Source: Homarus americanus
Lineage: Eukaryota > Arthropoda > Malacostraca > Decapoda > Nephropidae
Length of the DNA stretch: 64,000 bases
NCBI RefSeq assembly: GCF_018991925.1
Contig: NW_024732415.1
Coordinates: 2,114,838-2,178,837, forward strand
Reading direction: 5' to 3'
Notes under the pieces: generated by a model
Databases searched by the model: none
Seen by the model: only the letters and a program-made list of their open reading frames with translations
What the model was told of the DNA's origin: nothing
Part shown: positions 45,114 through 57,831 of the stretch, one piece after another
Layout: each line of letters begins with the position of its first letter
Numbering within the stretch: position 1 is the stretch's first letter
Translations under genes and position numbers: made by a program

Positions 45114-48100
45114 AACCTCACTCCTCATAAAGACGCCTCGTTACCGTTAATTAAAATTGTTCCCCTGAATCCCGTGAACACATGCCGCTCTACACAGTCG
45201 ACAGAGACTACAAGGATGAGGAACATGACAGGAGCACTATGGGCGACTCAAGTCCAGCTTATGGCCACTACACGACGCATACAACACCTCAGACAGCAAC
45301 ACTTTCAAAATAAATCACTACCACTAAGGCGATGTCCTAAGAGGTCTATATAAATGAAAAGAGTGTCTATACTGATCTCTTTACCTACACAGAAGAAATG
45401 CCTGTCTTTTCCCATCTACAGTACAGTACATGTATTTTTATCTATCCCTGTCGGCGATGCTTAAAACATATCTAGAAGTCTTTAGTACCTTTGTCAATAT
45501 GCCCAAAGATGTATTAAGAAAAGGTCTATCTGTATTTTTTTGGCTCATGAACCAAGTCAATTACAAAATGAATAAACCATTCAGTATTTTACTTCCATTT
45601 CAAGTTAAGTATAAACCACTGATATTACTGAGGATAAGTTGCAAACCCTGCGGCTCTTCTTAATCATCAGTTTCACCGTAGTTTACAAGCTATATTTACC
45701 CCCAGAGAAGAGGGTCAAAGGAATAGTGAACTTCTTGAAAAGGGACATGTAAAATGAGTCACCTGAATCAACAGTAATTGCGTGTAAGAGCGAGGGAAAA
45801 AGAAAACCAAATTCTCGCGAAAGGATATCATAGCTCTATGGGACCAACCTGATATGATAAGTATATATAAAAAATGTCGGTAGATTACACACCTTGCTTG
45901 CCGATGATGCAACTTTCTAAATATGAAATTAATTGGGGAGAGGGGTCAGTGAATGTTTATTGTTAAGGAATAAGCCACGACTAATGTACTGAATTTCAAA
46001 CTAACAAAAATCAACCTGTATCACGATAAGCAAAAGCCCAAGAACATAACAAGGGAAGGAAAAACTCATTTGTAGAAAATTGACAATTCAAAGGCAGCAT
46101 TCAGCAAAATTAACGTATATTTTGACGAACATGAGCATCAGCGCTGACAACATGGTGGAGACAATTGCATTATTCTAAAATTGATACTAAAAACAATATC
46201 TGTTCACTTTGATAAATCACAATACCATTATTAAATCAATTTCTGTATAGCAGTTTGTTAATGATACTGTTGTCTGTATGTGACAATCGTGTTCTGTTAC
46301 TGAGACGTCACCAAATAGCGGCCATGTTTGTCATAGAGCCAGACAGTATCGCACTGTTTAAATCGTGAGCAGGATGTTTTTCAACCATTTTACCCAGAAA
46401 CAATCATAAAACATTTCAACTCAGTGGATCTAGTGCCCCGGAAGATATATTTAGGAACGTTATATTTCACAGACTAATTAGTTATTAGAGCTATGAGATT
46501 TCCAACCTGCTGCAGAATTTTTATCTAGAGAATTCCCGAAATTTCCATACGGTGATATGAAGACGAAACCATTGGAAGCTTATAATCAGTTTGTACTTGG
46601 ACTTGGAAGCTCTGCACTCGACCTACAGGATAAATCCTAAATGGGAGTATTCGCAGAGGCTAAGGTACTGTTGTAGAAATAGTTTCACATTACTGATCAA
46701 GCCAGTTTTATTTAATATAACTAATTTTCCATAAGTTATATATTATGGTTATTTAGAAGAATTCAATGCAGGTTTACAGTTGAGTAGCAGCTCTGACTAC
46801 AAATAGAGGCTGAGATTACTGCATGAAACCCATTATGTGCGAGAGATATGAACCAAGGAAACTTACCTAACTTACACTTAGAATATTTGGTAAGGTCTCA
46901 GATGAGAATATCCAGGTTACTAGTAAATGTTAAATTTTTCAAGAAACTACCATTAGAGTTGTCAGGATTCATTTAGAATTCAATTAGTGACGACAAAATC
47001 GTAGGAAATTGATTGCCAACTATTACAGTACCAAGATCAAAGTATTTTGGCCAATTCTTCACTTCATGGCTGCAGCTGAGAAAAGAGTGCATCAGCGGCT
47101 CAAGTCTGGTTGAATATAGGGCTTTGAAGTATAGGGAAAATACAAACAAACAAAAATCCAAACAAACCATTAAAAACTTTACTTAACCTATAAAAATCCT
47201 AAAACTGTAAAGCACTTATCTTATTCTTGTTTTCGGTGTTTAATGTTTTGGTGTAGTTTTCGGTGTTCAGATGAGGGGGGGGGATCCATGAGCTCAAAAC
47301 TATTTTTAAAGGTTAGGTCAGGTTTTCAAAGGTTTGTTTGATGTTCTTTTTAGCATTTTCCCTCTACTTAAAAGCCATATTACACAACCGGACTTGGAAC
47401 CCCGGTGCACTCTGATTTGCAGTCCATGGTCTGTTTTTCGCAGCTGCTGCCATGAAGTGAAGTACTGTATTGCCGTATTTTTATATTGACCGTTACATCC
47501 TACACCACTGCCTCTGTACTGTACCTTTGGCGATTAAAAATAAATCGCTGAACTGTGTGGTCCGTTTCTCCTAACTCATACTTGAAAGATGGGGAAGGCG
47601 CGAAGGATGGTGTGACATAATTTTCACAGCCTATCCACAAGTTAGATCTGCTGACTAGGACGGACAGCCACTTTTCAGTGCTGTAATCTTAAAGGATGTA
47701 GTACAAATGCACAGGGTAAACCTTCCCGATAACGGGTCGATTTATCAAGACCAGTGTGAAGAACCAACTGGAGTACAGTATGTGCCATTACGGTTTTTTT
47801 ACGGTCATCGGCATAATGGGGGTAAGGATATACTGTATGTTTTTATAAAAAGTTTGTTCTTTTTATACTTGGTGCATATACTGTATAGATCAAGGCTTTA
47901 AGGTGAGTTGTGTGAAAATGTCTATTGTGGACAAAAGATGTACAGCATTAGAACTCAATATTTTCTGTAAAAAAAAATACTCTAGTAAAAAGCTGACAGA
48001 ATTTCACTTTTTGTCCTATAGATTTATATAGTGTAACGTTGCACAGTTAAGTGCAGTTTTCTTTGCAGTCTGCACTCAGCATCAATTCTACAATATAAAC

Positions 48101-49385
48101 TGAAGCTAATATCAAAAAGAGCATACTTTGAACCCAGTTTACAGTATATGGTATTTACAAACCAATTGTACCCCAATGGACGAAAAGGCTTTATTTTCAA
48201 TATGTGTTTATAAAAAAACCAAGCTCTGTGACCTAATATATAAGTAAATTAGATGGTAAAAATTCGAGGTCTGTGTTTATTGCGTATCACTTTTATAGTT
48301 AAAGACACGACTCCAACAAAAAATCAGTAGAGCCAGTGTTAAGCAGTACAGCTAGAATGGTGCCTGTAGGAATATTGTATACACCATGGGAACAGAAAAT
48401 ACTTGAGCACATGGTGTGTAAAACTGCACGTAATTTATCTGGCCAACACGTAAATTTTTAACCTTGTGGCTTAAAATTCACTTAGCTATGGTTAACATTT
48501 TAGCCAGTTGTAATAAGAGATATACAGGGTCATCGATAAAAAAAATAACTATTTTTGTTTAATAAACCATTTAATTCGTCGTGTAGTCTGGACGGGGCAG
48601 CACCTAGCGGTTATTTGTACCCATAGAGACTCCTGTTTCCTTGTTAACAGTCTTGTGTGTTCTCTTCAAACTGCCTAATATAATAATCACATAGTTGTTT
48701 GTGTTAGAAATAACTAGTGTGAGAACAGTATAGACATCCATAATGAAGCTGTAAAGAAATGTCACTTGTGTTCCGTGACACCACAGCACTACTAGATGTT
48801 TGGTGCATAGTTGGCCACTTCATTTTCTTTTTATTTGTTGAATCTGCAGACAGCGGACAACCTGCTCTGTTAGCTAAAGTTAAGTGAAAGTGTTCTAGTG
48901 TCGATTATTAGTACATTAATATCAGTAATGTGTATAATACTGTACTGTGGTTACAGAGGATAATACTCAACAGATTAATTTTCGTGTTTTTTCTCCATCA
49001 TTATTACATCTTATTCCAAAAACAGTGACACAGGACTCCTGTTTCATATAATACATTTATCACCGTTGAAATATAAGAATAAAATAAATAAAAATATGGA
49101 AATTAGATCAAGTTGTTGACTTATGTTTGCATAAGCAACAGCTCCGTACCTCTTACACGTAACTATATAATACTATGGTAAGCACATAATATGTACAAGT
49201 TTACTTAAGCTATGATACAGCACACAGTACTGGCCTGTTCTATCAGCTAGGTAGCGTGAGACAACACCAAATAATATAACCATTACACGTAGGTAGAGTT
49301 GTAGAGGGCCAAACAGAGTAATGAAGAAGATCCAGTGTCATCACCGTGGGCAGACAAGTTCACTGTCGCTCTGTGAACAAGATCT
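45114..49385. other. Intergenic 4.2 kb, no gene
   Basis: AT-rich sequence between the two copies of the isomerase exon. Frames up to 77 codons are present but none has recognisable content. Confidence 0.5.
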
Positions 49386-51236
<1,851 letters not shown>

Positions 51237-51798
51237 GACGGCGGTGTGCAAGAGGTATTGAGGGAAGCTTACCTACAGTACACCCCAGCTGAGTCTACAC
51301 TCAGTGAAGATTGTATACTCAAAAGGAAGAAGAGTTGGATACGTGGGAGATGGTTTAGTGGCTGTAATATGGCAGAGGAAGGCTTCACCACTCCACAGCG
51401 GCTGGGGTTATGTCCGGGGTTGGCTGCAAGAGAGTCGCTACTTCGCAGCGGCTAGGAGTGAGCTGAGGGTGACTGTTGGAGGCTTCAGGTCGCCAGGGTG
51501 AGCAGGGAGTAACTGTGAGGACGGCAGGAGCGCCCCGACTTTTATACTGACAAGCATAACCACTCAGTTATTGCAACTTGACATCATAATTTCGCTTTAC
51601 TTCTTAAGGTCGATCTCTCCTTCCTATACTGGAGGAACTCGTCTTTACAGGGGGAAGAATTGCCTGGTTTTCACGCGTCTTGACGGGTAAAAGTTAACGT
51701 AGTGGGAAAATGTTTAAGGGGAATACCCCCGCCCGCGGAACCATGTCGGAAAACTTCTCTGTTTACGTTTGTGTGGAACACTTGTATGTATATATATA

Positions 51799-51829
<31 letters not shown>

Positions 51830-52129
51830 AGCCATAAGTCATTGTAAAAACTGTGGGCCACAAACGTTTTTCCTGTCAGCAGGCCGGAGCGGAGGTGTGG
51901 TTGAACGAATCCCTCATTACCTTGGTCAGTCAGGAAAGTCATTCACAGAACAGCCAGCCACTACGTCAGCGTGTAAACACCTGAGTCAGCTGTGAAAACC
52001 CGCCCCCTCCCTCACTACTATAGGGCCATTATGACTTGTTAAGTGGCCACATGAGCGGTGTAATGTTTGCCTCATATATATTTGTTTCGTATAACTTTTT
52101 TTCTTTACCGGCATTAATAATTAATTTAA
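51237..52129. other. 5' flank of triosephosphate isomerase, no other gene
   Basis: A (TTTA)n run at 51798-51829. Frames at 50931-51501 on the plus strand overlap isomerase exon 1 antisense and have no recognisable content. Confidence 0.5.
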
Positions 52130-52615
52130 CCAGTGCTCTTTTGTCCAGTGATGCTGTGTCCAGTTGTATATTGTCCAGTGTTATTTAACTTATTTTGACC
52201 AGTTTTATATTGTCCAGTGCTGTTTTTTTTTCAGTATTAGTTTTTCGTATATTTTATCCAGTGGTATTTTGAACAGTTCTATATTGTCCAGTGTTATTTT
52301 GTGATGTATTTTCCAATGGCATTCTGGTGTGTAATATTTTGTCTTGTGTTATTTTGCCCAGTTGTGCTTTGGCCTCTAATATTTTGTCCTGTTATTTATT
52401 CCTTTAGTATTTTGTCCAGTGGTATTTTGTCCAATGAGGTTGATTTTATCCTGATGGGGGTTTTGTCCCGTGGAATTATGCCTTGTGGGATTTTGTCCAA
52501 TGTTATCTTATCCTGTAGTATGTACTCCAGTCGGAATTCTGTCCATTGTTATCCTCTCCATTGCTATTTTGTCCATGGATATTTTGACCAGCAATTGTTT
52601 CTGTCCAGTGAATCT
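52130..52615. repeat. Degenerate repeat of TTTTGTCCAGTGGTATT, about 20-bp unit
   Basis: TTTTGTCCAGTG and close variants recur more than 15 times with irregular spacing, an old decayed minisatellite. Confidence 0.75.
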
Positions 52616-53052
52616 CAGCTCGAGGCCGTACAACTAGTAAACTGATAAAAATGGTGAAACGATGAATTGAAATTAAAAATATATACGCCCATTGCTCCTT
52701 GGGTCCGGGATGAGTCGCAAGCTGGCTGAGAGAAAATCTGGGTCACAACAACCCATTATACCCGCAACAGGGAAAATCCCACTGCTCAAACTTCCCGGCA
52801 TTTAATTTTTTTCCCACCCCAAACTCGATGACGTATGAACGCCACTCACTTGGTTACTATGGTTACGAAACAAAGCTGGCGGCCCGTAATGGCGTCAACA
52901 TTGAAATAGAGAGATTTTCCCGCGCGGTCTGGATGCGTTCTCGCGTCTTGAGTCGAGGACGAAGGAAAACAACGACGACTCTGAGAATTCTGAACTTATC
53001 CACGTATGCTAAGTTTTATCGTCTCACCCAGTAGTGTATAAAACATTGTGGC
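52616..53052. other. Intergenic, no gene
   Basis: A 68-codon plus-strand frame (52828-53034) is open, but I see no homology in it. Confidence 0.4.
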
Positions 53053-53305
53053 CTTGCTCAGATGTGTGGACCTTTGTAAACTTAGGCCAGATGTGTGAAC
53101 CTTTGTAAACTTAGGCCAGATGTGTGGACCTTTGTAAGCTTAGGCCAGATGTGTGGACCATTGTAAGCTTAGGCCAGATGTGTGGACCTTTGTAAGCTTA
53201 GGCCAGATGTGTGGACCTTTGTAAGCTTAGCCCAGATGTGTGGACCTTTGTAAGCTTAGGCCAGATGTGTGGACCTTGGTAAGCTTAAGCCAGATGTGTG
53301 GACCA
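53053..53305. repeat. 29-bp minisatellite, about 9 copies
   Basis: Units of CAGATGTGTGGACCTTTGTA plus AGCTTAGGC, nearly identical in the middle copies. Confidence 0.95.
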
Positions 53306-54314
53306 TGTTCATATTGGCTTCAGCGGAGTTTGCACTATATGCTTGTGTGTGTTTAAGCTCTCATCCAGACCACTTCATCACCCTCGCTTTATTAACTAGA
53401 TCGATTTATTTCAACTGCTGCGCTAATTCAACAAAAAGGACCCAGGCAGGTGTTGGTGAGGCAATCGGGTTGGCGGTCCAGTGCAAACACGCAATGATGT
53501 ACGGCATAAATCGATTCATATGGGTCAGTGAAACAACAATGGGAGATTTACATACAATGGAAGCTGTAATATCATCTTTTGAGGGAAGAAGAAATTACGC
53601 AGAACAGTATTATCCTGCCTACACGGCCTCCTGAGACAGATTCACATGTGTTCCAAATTAAATTCTAGTTATATACAACCTGAATACCGTATAGTGTGAA
53701 AATAGCTTTTGGGTTGAGCTAAATTACCCCTGGGGCACGGTGCGGTGTATACCTTCCTGTGTGTGGACGCCCACTCGCTCACCTGTTAATAATGTACAGG
53801 TCCGATGTCTTTCTGTACTGGGTCAAGGGCTCCCCCAGTTTGGTTAGGTTAGGTTAGGTTATGTCTCATAATTATATAATTTGTATTAACAGTAAATAAT
53901 TTTTGTGGTTCACACCTGACCCAACCTAACCGGATCTAACCTTGTTAAGTCATTATAATAATAATTTTGCAATGTAATTATACGTTGTTATGAGGATAAT
54001 CACATAACTGGTTGTTAACACTTTAAGTTAGAGAGACTTTTGAAGTACATTGTTGGTGTATATATACGGTATAGTTATTTATGAAAGCAATAGTTAAGAG
54101 CTCACGTGGGAGTCATGTGGTTTCGTTTCTGTCCAGTTAGAAACTTTATGGGTACCGTAACACAAACGAATTATATAATATTTTTGTATAAGATATGTTG
54201 TGTTGGTTGAACGGCAACTCTTAACAAACAGTTGGGTGTGTACAGTCAAGTCCAGACGCAGTTGTAAGCGAGTCAGTAAAATCACCATACAGGTTTACCA
54301 TTGGCTTGGCATGT
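53306..54314. other. Intergenic with an unidentified open frame and a TTAGG tract
   Basis: An open frame at 53269-53634 (up to 121 codons, first ATG internal) ends GRRNYAEQYYPAYTAS; I do not recognise it. A run of four TTAGG-type units at 53842-53861 (GGTTAGGTTAGGTTAGGTT) is a short interstitial arthropod telomere motif. Confidence 0.4.
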
Positions 54315-54322
54315 GTATAGAC

Positions 54323-55241
54323 CAGTGGTTCTCAACCTAGCCACGGCCCCCAAGGGAGCCACGGCAAGAATTTAGGGGAGCCACGGCGAGCTGTTATAAA
54401 TTGTACGTTTCCAAATAATGTTGGGAATCTGAATTAAACAAAACTTGTATTACTTATTTTGACTTTTTTGTCATTTTGTTTAATCATGACGACAATACAA
54501 TTTTAATATTTACATACTCTGGTGCTATTTATTTTTTTTTACGGATTATTTAAGATTTCACAGGTCCAGTACCTGTCTGTGTGACAAGCGCTGGGCCGAG
54601 CTGCTGAACTGACTTGTTCAATACGTGTCCGTGTGTCATCCCTTTGCAAGTGGTGATAGGACCGAAGGGTCTCAGTGGAGTGTATTGTCTCTGAACCATA
54701 TATTGTGTTTGAGCTTAACTCAAGCATAATATACTCTATAATTGGTGTTACTTATTTTGTTAAATAATTCATGTGGTCGCTGCTTTACGTGGGTGAAATA
54801 TTTGTACACTTCCTTTATTAATTATTTCCTTATTTATTGGTACCATTGTTGTTCATACTCATTCTTTACTTATATAATCCTACCATTTTTAGTGCTGAAT
54901 TGGTATGACTCACTATTCTTCTCATTCTTCCAAGTTGGGCAGTACTTGTCGAAGGAGGCGTGTTCTTGCTTACAGGAAGTACACTTCAGCTTGCTAGCTT
55001 GAGTGTGAATGTTTACCTGTGTGCATGTTTGTGTATGACTGTATGTGTGCTTTTTGTGTGAGTGCATGGGCGTGTTATGTATGTGAATGTGTGTTTGCTA
55101 TTCTAACTCTTGTCCTATTTATCATTCTTTAGTCTTTATCACTTGTCTGTTTGTCTGTTCTGGGAGAAAAATGAAGGAGACCACGAGGACGTTGAAAATT
55201 CCTCAAGGGGGGAATGGAGTGAAGAAGGTTGAGAACCACTG
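54323..55241. mobile_element. hAT-type MITE, 919 bp, with 8-bp target duplication
   Basis: Terminal inverted repeats CAGTGGTTCTCAACC (54323) and GGTTGAGAACCACTG (ending 55241) are the familiar hAT/Charlie-type ends. The 8 bases GTATAGAC flank both sides (54315-54322 and 55242-55249), the duplication length of hAT transposases. There is no transposase frame inside. It inserted beside a 40-bp minisatellite. Confidence 0.93.
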
Positions 55242-55244
55242 GTA

Positions 55245-55405
55245 TAGACAATGCAGGTATACAGTTCAGCATGTGTATAGACTATAGACAATGCAGGTAT
55301 ACAGTTCAGCATGTGTATAGACTATAGACAATGCAGGTACACAGTTCAGCATGTGTATAGACTATAGACAATGCAGGTATATGTTGTACAGTATATAGAC
55401 TGTGG
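55245..55405. repeat. About 40-bp minisatellite, 4 copies
   Basis: TATAGACAATGCAGGTATAC followed by AGTTCAGCATGTGTATAGAC is repeated. The hAT element lies at its left edge. Confidence 0.9.
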
Positions 55406-57283
55406 AAGTACTGTACAGTCACCCACAAAAGTCATGTCTCCTCTCCCACAACCTCGAGAACTCTATCTTATAATTCTTAATTGTTGATGGAATAGTGTAT
55501 TAAATAACCTCTTTATGCGCTTACAGATATACAACAATTGTAAACAGTAAGCCAATTTGCGTAAGGATAGCCGACAATATTTCCAGTACCTATAATTCTG
55601 TGGCATTTCAGCTTAATCTTTGTAGGTTTTCACTTCATGTTTCGTGTTCCTGAGTTCCCTCCAAACAGTAAAATCTAAAACTTGTTCACATTTCCTTGTT
55701 ATATTTTGAAGAGTCAAATCGTGTCTCGTCGTACTCTCTGGTATGGTGATGTTACACGCTTGAGTTATCGGGCAGGCTTTACGCGAGGTATATAAGTTCT
55801 GTATAACTCACTGTTGGATGTCTCCACTTATGTGTAAATGTTTTTTTGAGATACTGGTGAAGCTGAAGCGGCACAGTCATCATTGTTGAGAAGGGGTGAG
55901 GGTGGGGGGTGTGAAACTAAATTTGAAAGTGGGAAATAAGTGTGAGTGGAAAAAAATTGTTCTTTAGGGTCTCACGCCCCCTGCAGGAAGTTCCTCCCTC
56001 TTGGTTAAGGTGTAGAAAAGCTGCGCATTACTGTCCTCCGTGACAGACCATTGTGTGGTGGTCTGGTGGTCGACTTATTTTCCTACTAGCGGCAGGTGGC
56101 AGGAGCGGACTGTGTGAGGCGCCTCGCCTTCACTCACACCTGCCAGGAACGAATGATTTGGAATTTGCTAAAGAATCGTAGACGCACGTTCAACGTCACG
56201 CAGCAAGACGAACCGTACTTACCCGGATTATCCAAGGATCATAAGTTTATTTACAGATAACTGGGATATTTATGTAATTAATCATCTGAAAACTCAATTA
56301 AATTCATAATAGAAGATATATGAGGATGCCTTTATATCGACTCACATAAACTAAACTGTAATTGAGTTGAGTTACTATCATTGATACTCTTCGCTGGACC
56401 GGGGAATCTTTTACAGTGAGAGCAGGCTTACTGTTGAAGGCGGAAGTGGAGGCGACTGTACATTACATCGACAGTGCAGTTATACAATGATAAAGAGCAA
56501 GTCTCAAACGTGACCAAGAATAACACTAGAAAACCATTATGAACTTATTGCCATTAGGGTTCTATGTTGTCCAGCTGCCCCTATAGCCTCGTGTATTCTG
56601 GGCGTCTCATCACCCTAAGTGCAGTTTTGTGCATGTCATAGCAACTTGGGAGCCTTGTTTAATGTATTATAAAAACAGTGGTATTAAGTCAGTGTATTCT
56701 GCTGGCATATAAAATAGACGTGTGTGTGGTTTTTTTGTGTGTGTGTGTGTCTAGAACTCAAAAGGATCACGAAATAAAAACACTCTTATGAAACACCATT
56801 TATTGAAGATGTAACATTTGGTGAAGCGACCGAACACAGGAACCAGGAGAGTTACCCCCTCCTCCACCCCCTCTTAGATCTATAAGTTCTTCATTCTCAT
56901 CCTTTAATTCCCGCTTGTCCACACACACCCCCTTCCCTCCCTCTCCCCCCTCCCCCGCAAGCTTACTGATTTATATAGTTGTTCCCTCATTGATCCCGGA
57001 CTGACGAACAACATATAATAGTCTTTAGTCTCTTAAACCATAGACTAGTTATGTAGTTAGTGTGATGCCCGAGAGACTACAGGTAAGAAACACAAGGATG
57101 ACACACGTTTGCCCACACCTTAGTCCTGATTAATTTAAAAAAAGCAAAGGTGTTTCAAAGACAACATGGCCTTTTGTGGTTAACTACTTCTTATAAGTGG
57201 AACGACAACAATTATTACTCTCTTAAACTTCTGGCACGACTGGATCCTGTGTTAGGTCATGGACAGAAAGGTATATACGTATA
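55406..57283. other. Intergenic, no gene
   Basis: No recognisable gene. A GT-rich run lies near 56718-56750. Confidence 0.5.
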
Positions 57284-57289
57284 TTTATT
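57284..57289 (-). terminator. Candidate poly(A) signal for the microprotein gene
   Basis: AATAAA on the minus strand, about 445 bases past the stop codon at 57734. Confidence 0.3.
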
Positions 57290-57564
57290 TATATTTTTCT
57301 TCTCTCGCCTACTGTAGTCATTGTTGTGTATCTCTTAACGGTTGTATGAATGGCTTTGTAACCGAGCAGAAATAATTACGTCACAGAAAAACAGCCATTC
57401 ACCACTTCAGTATGAGAACACGAACAGACCTGACCGTTCATTGGTTTACAGACAGCACCGCCAGGATACCCACAGTTGTAGTCGACAGCTTCAGACGCCA
57501 CAGTCAGGGCCCCGCACCCCAGGACCAGAGACAAGAGGTCTCCGATCCACTTAGACTTTATGGT

Positions 57565-57730
57565 GGAGGGCCGAGGGCCACTTAGGGCAGGAGGGAGGAG
57601 GGCTCCGGGCCACTCACTGCCAGAGGGAGGAGGGCCCCGGGCCACTCAGGGCTAGAGGGAAGAGAGCCCCGGGCCATTCAGAGCCAGAGGGAGAAGAGCC
57701 CCGGCCACTCAGGGCCGGAGGGAGGAGGGC
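57565..57730. repeat. GC-rich tandem repeat in the microprotein 3' UTR, about 33-36 bp
   Basis: About five units of GGGCCACTCAGGGCCAGAGG then GAGGAGGGCCCCG. The array begins within four bases of the stop codon on the minus strand. Confidence 0.85.
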
Positions 57731-57733
57731 CCA

Positions 57734-57831
57734 TCACTTCTTCTTGTGACGCTCCAGTTTCAGTTTACGCTTCTCGTGGCGGCGTCGCTCTCGCTGCCAG
57801 AACGTCCGCACCAGCTTCACGGCGAAAAAAA
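57734..57831 (-). CDS. Microprotein exon 2
   Basis: Acceptor TGTTGCAG, then seven T and FAVKLVRTFWQ followed by the basic tail and stop TGA. The abrupt change to GC-rich repeat after the stop supports the end of the coding region. Confidence 0.65.

Noticed and set aside
44595..45353. A second, plus-strand triosephosphate isomerase gene
   Set aside because: Only the last exon is present, it lacks the normal stop, and a LINE fragment lies immediately upstream with no isomerase exons 1-3. Treated as a duplicated exon.
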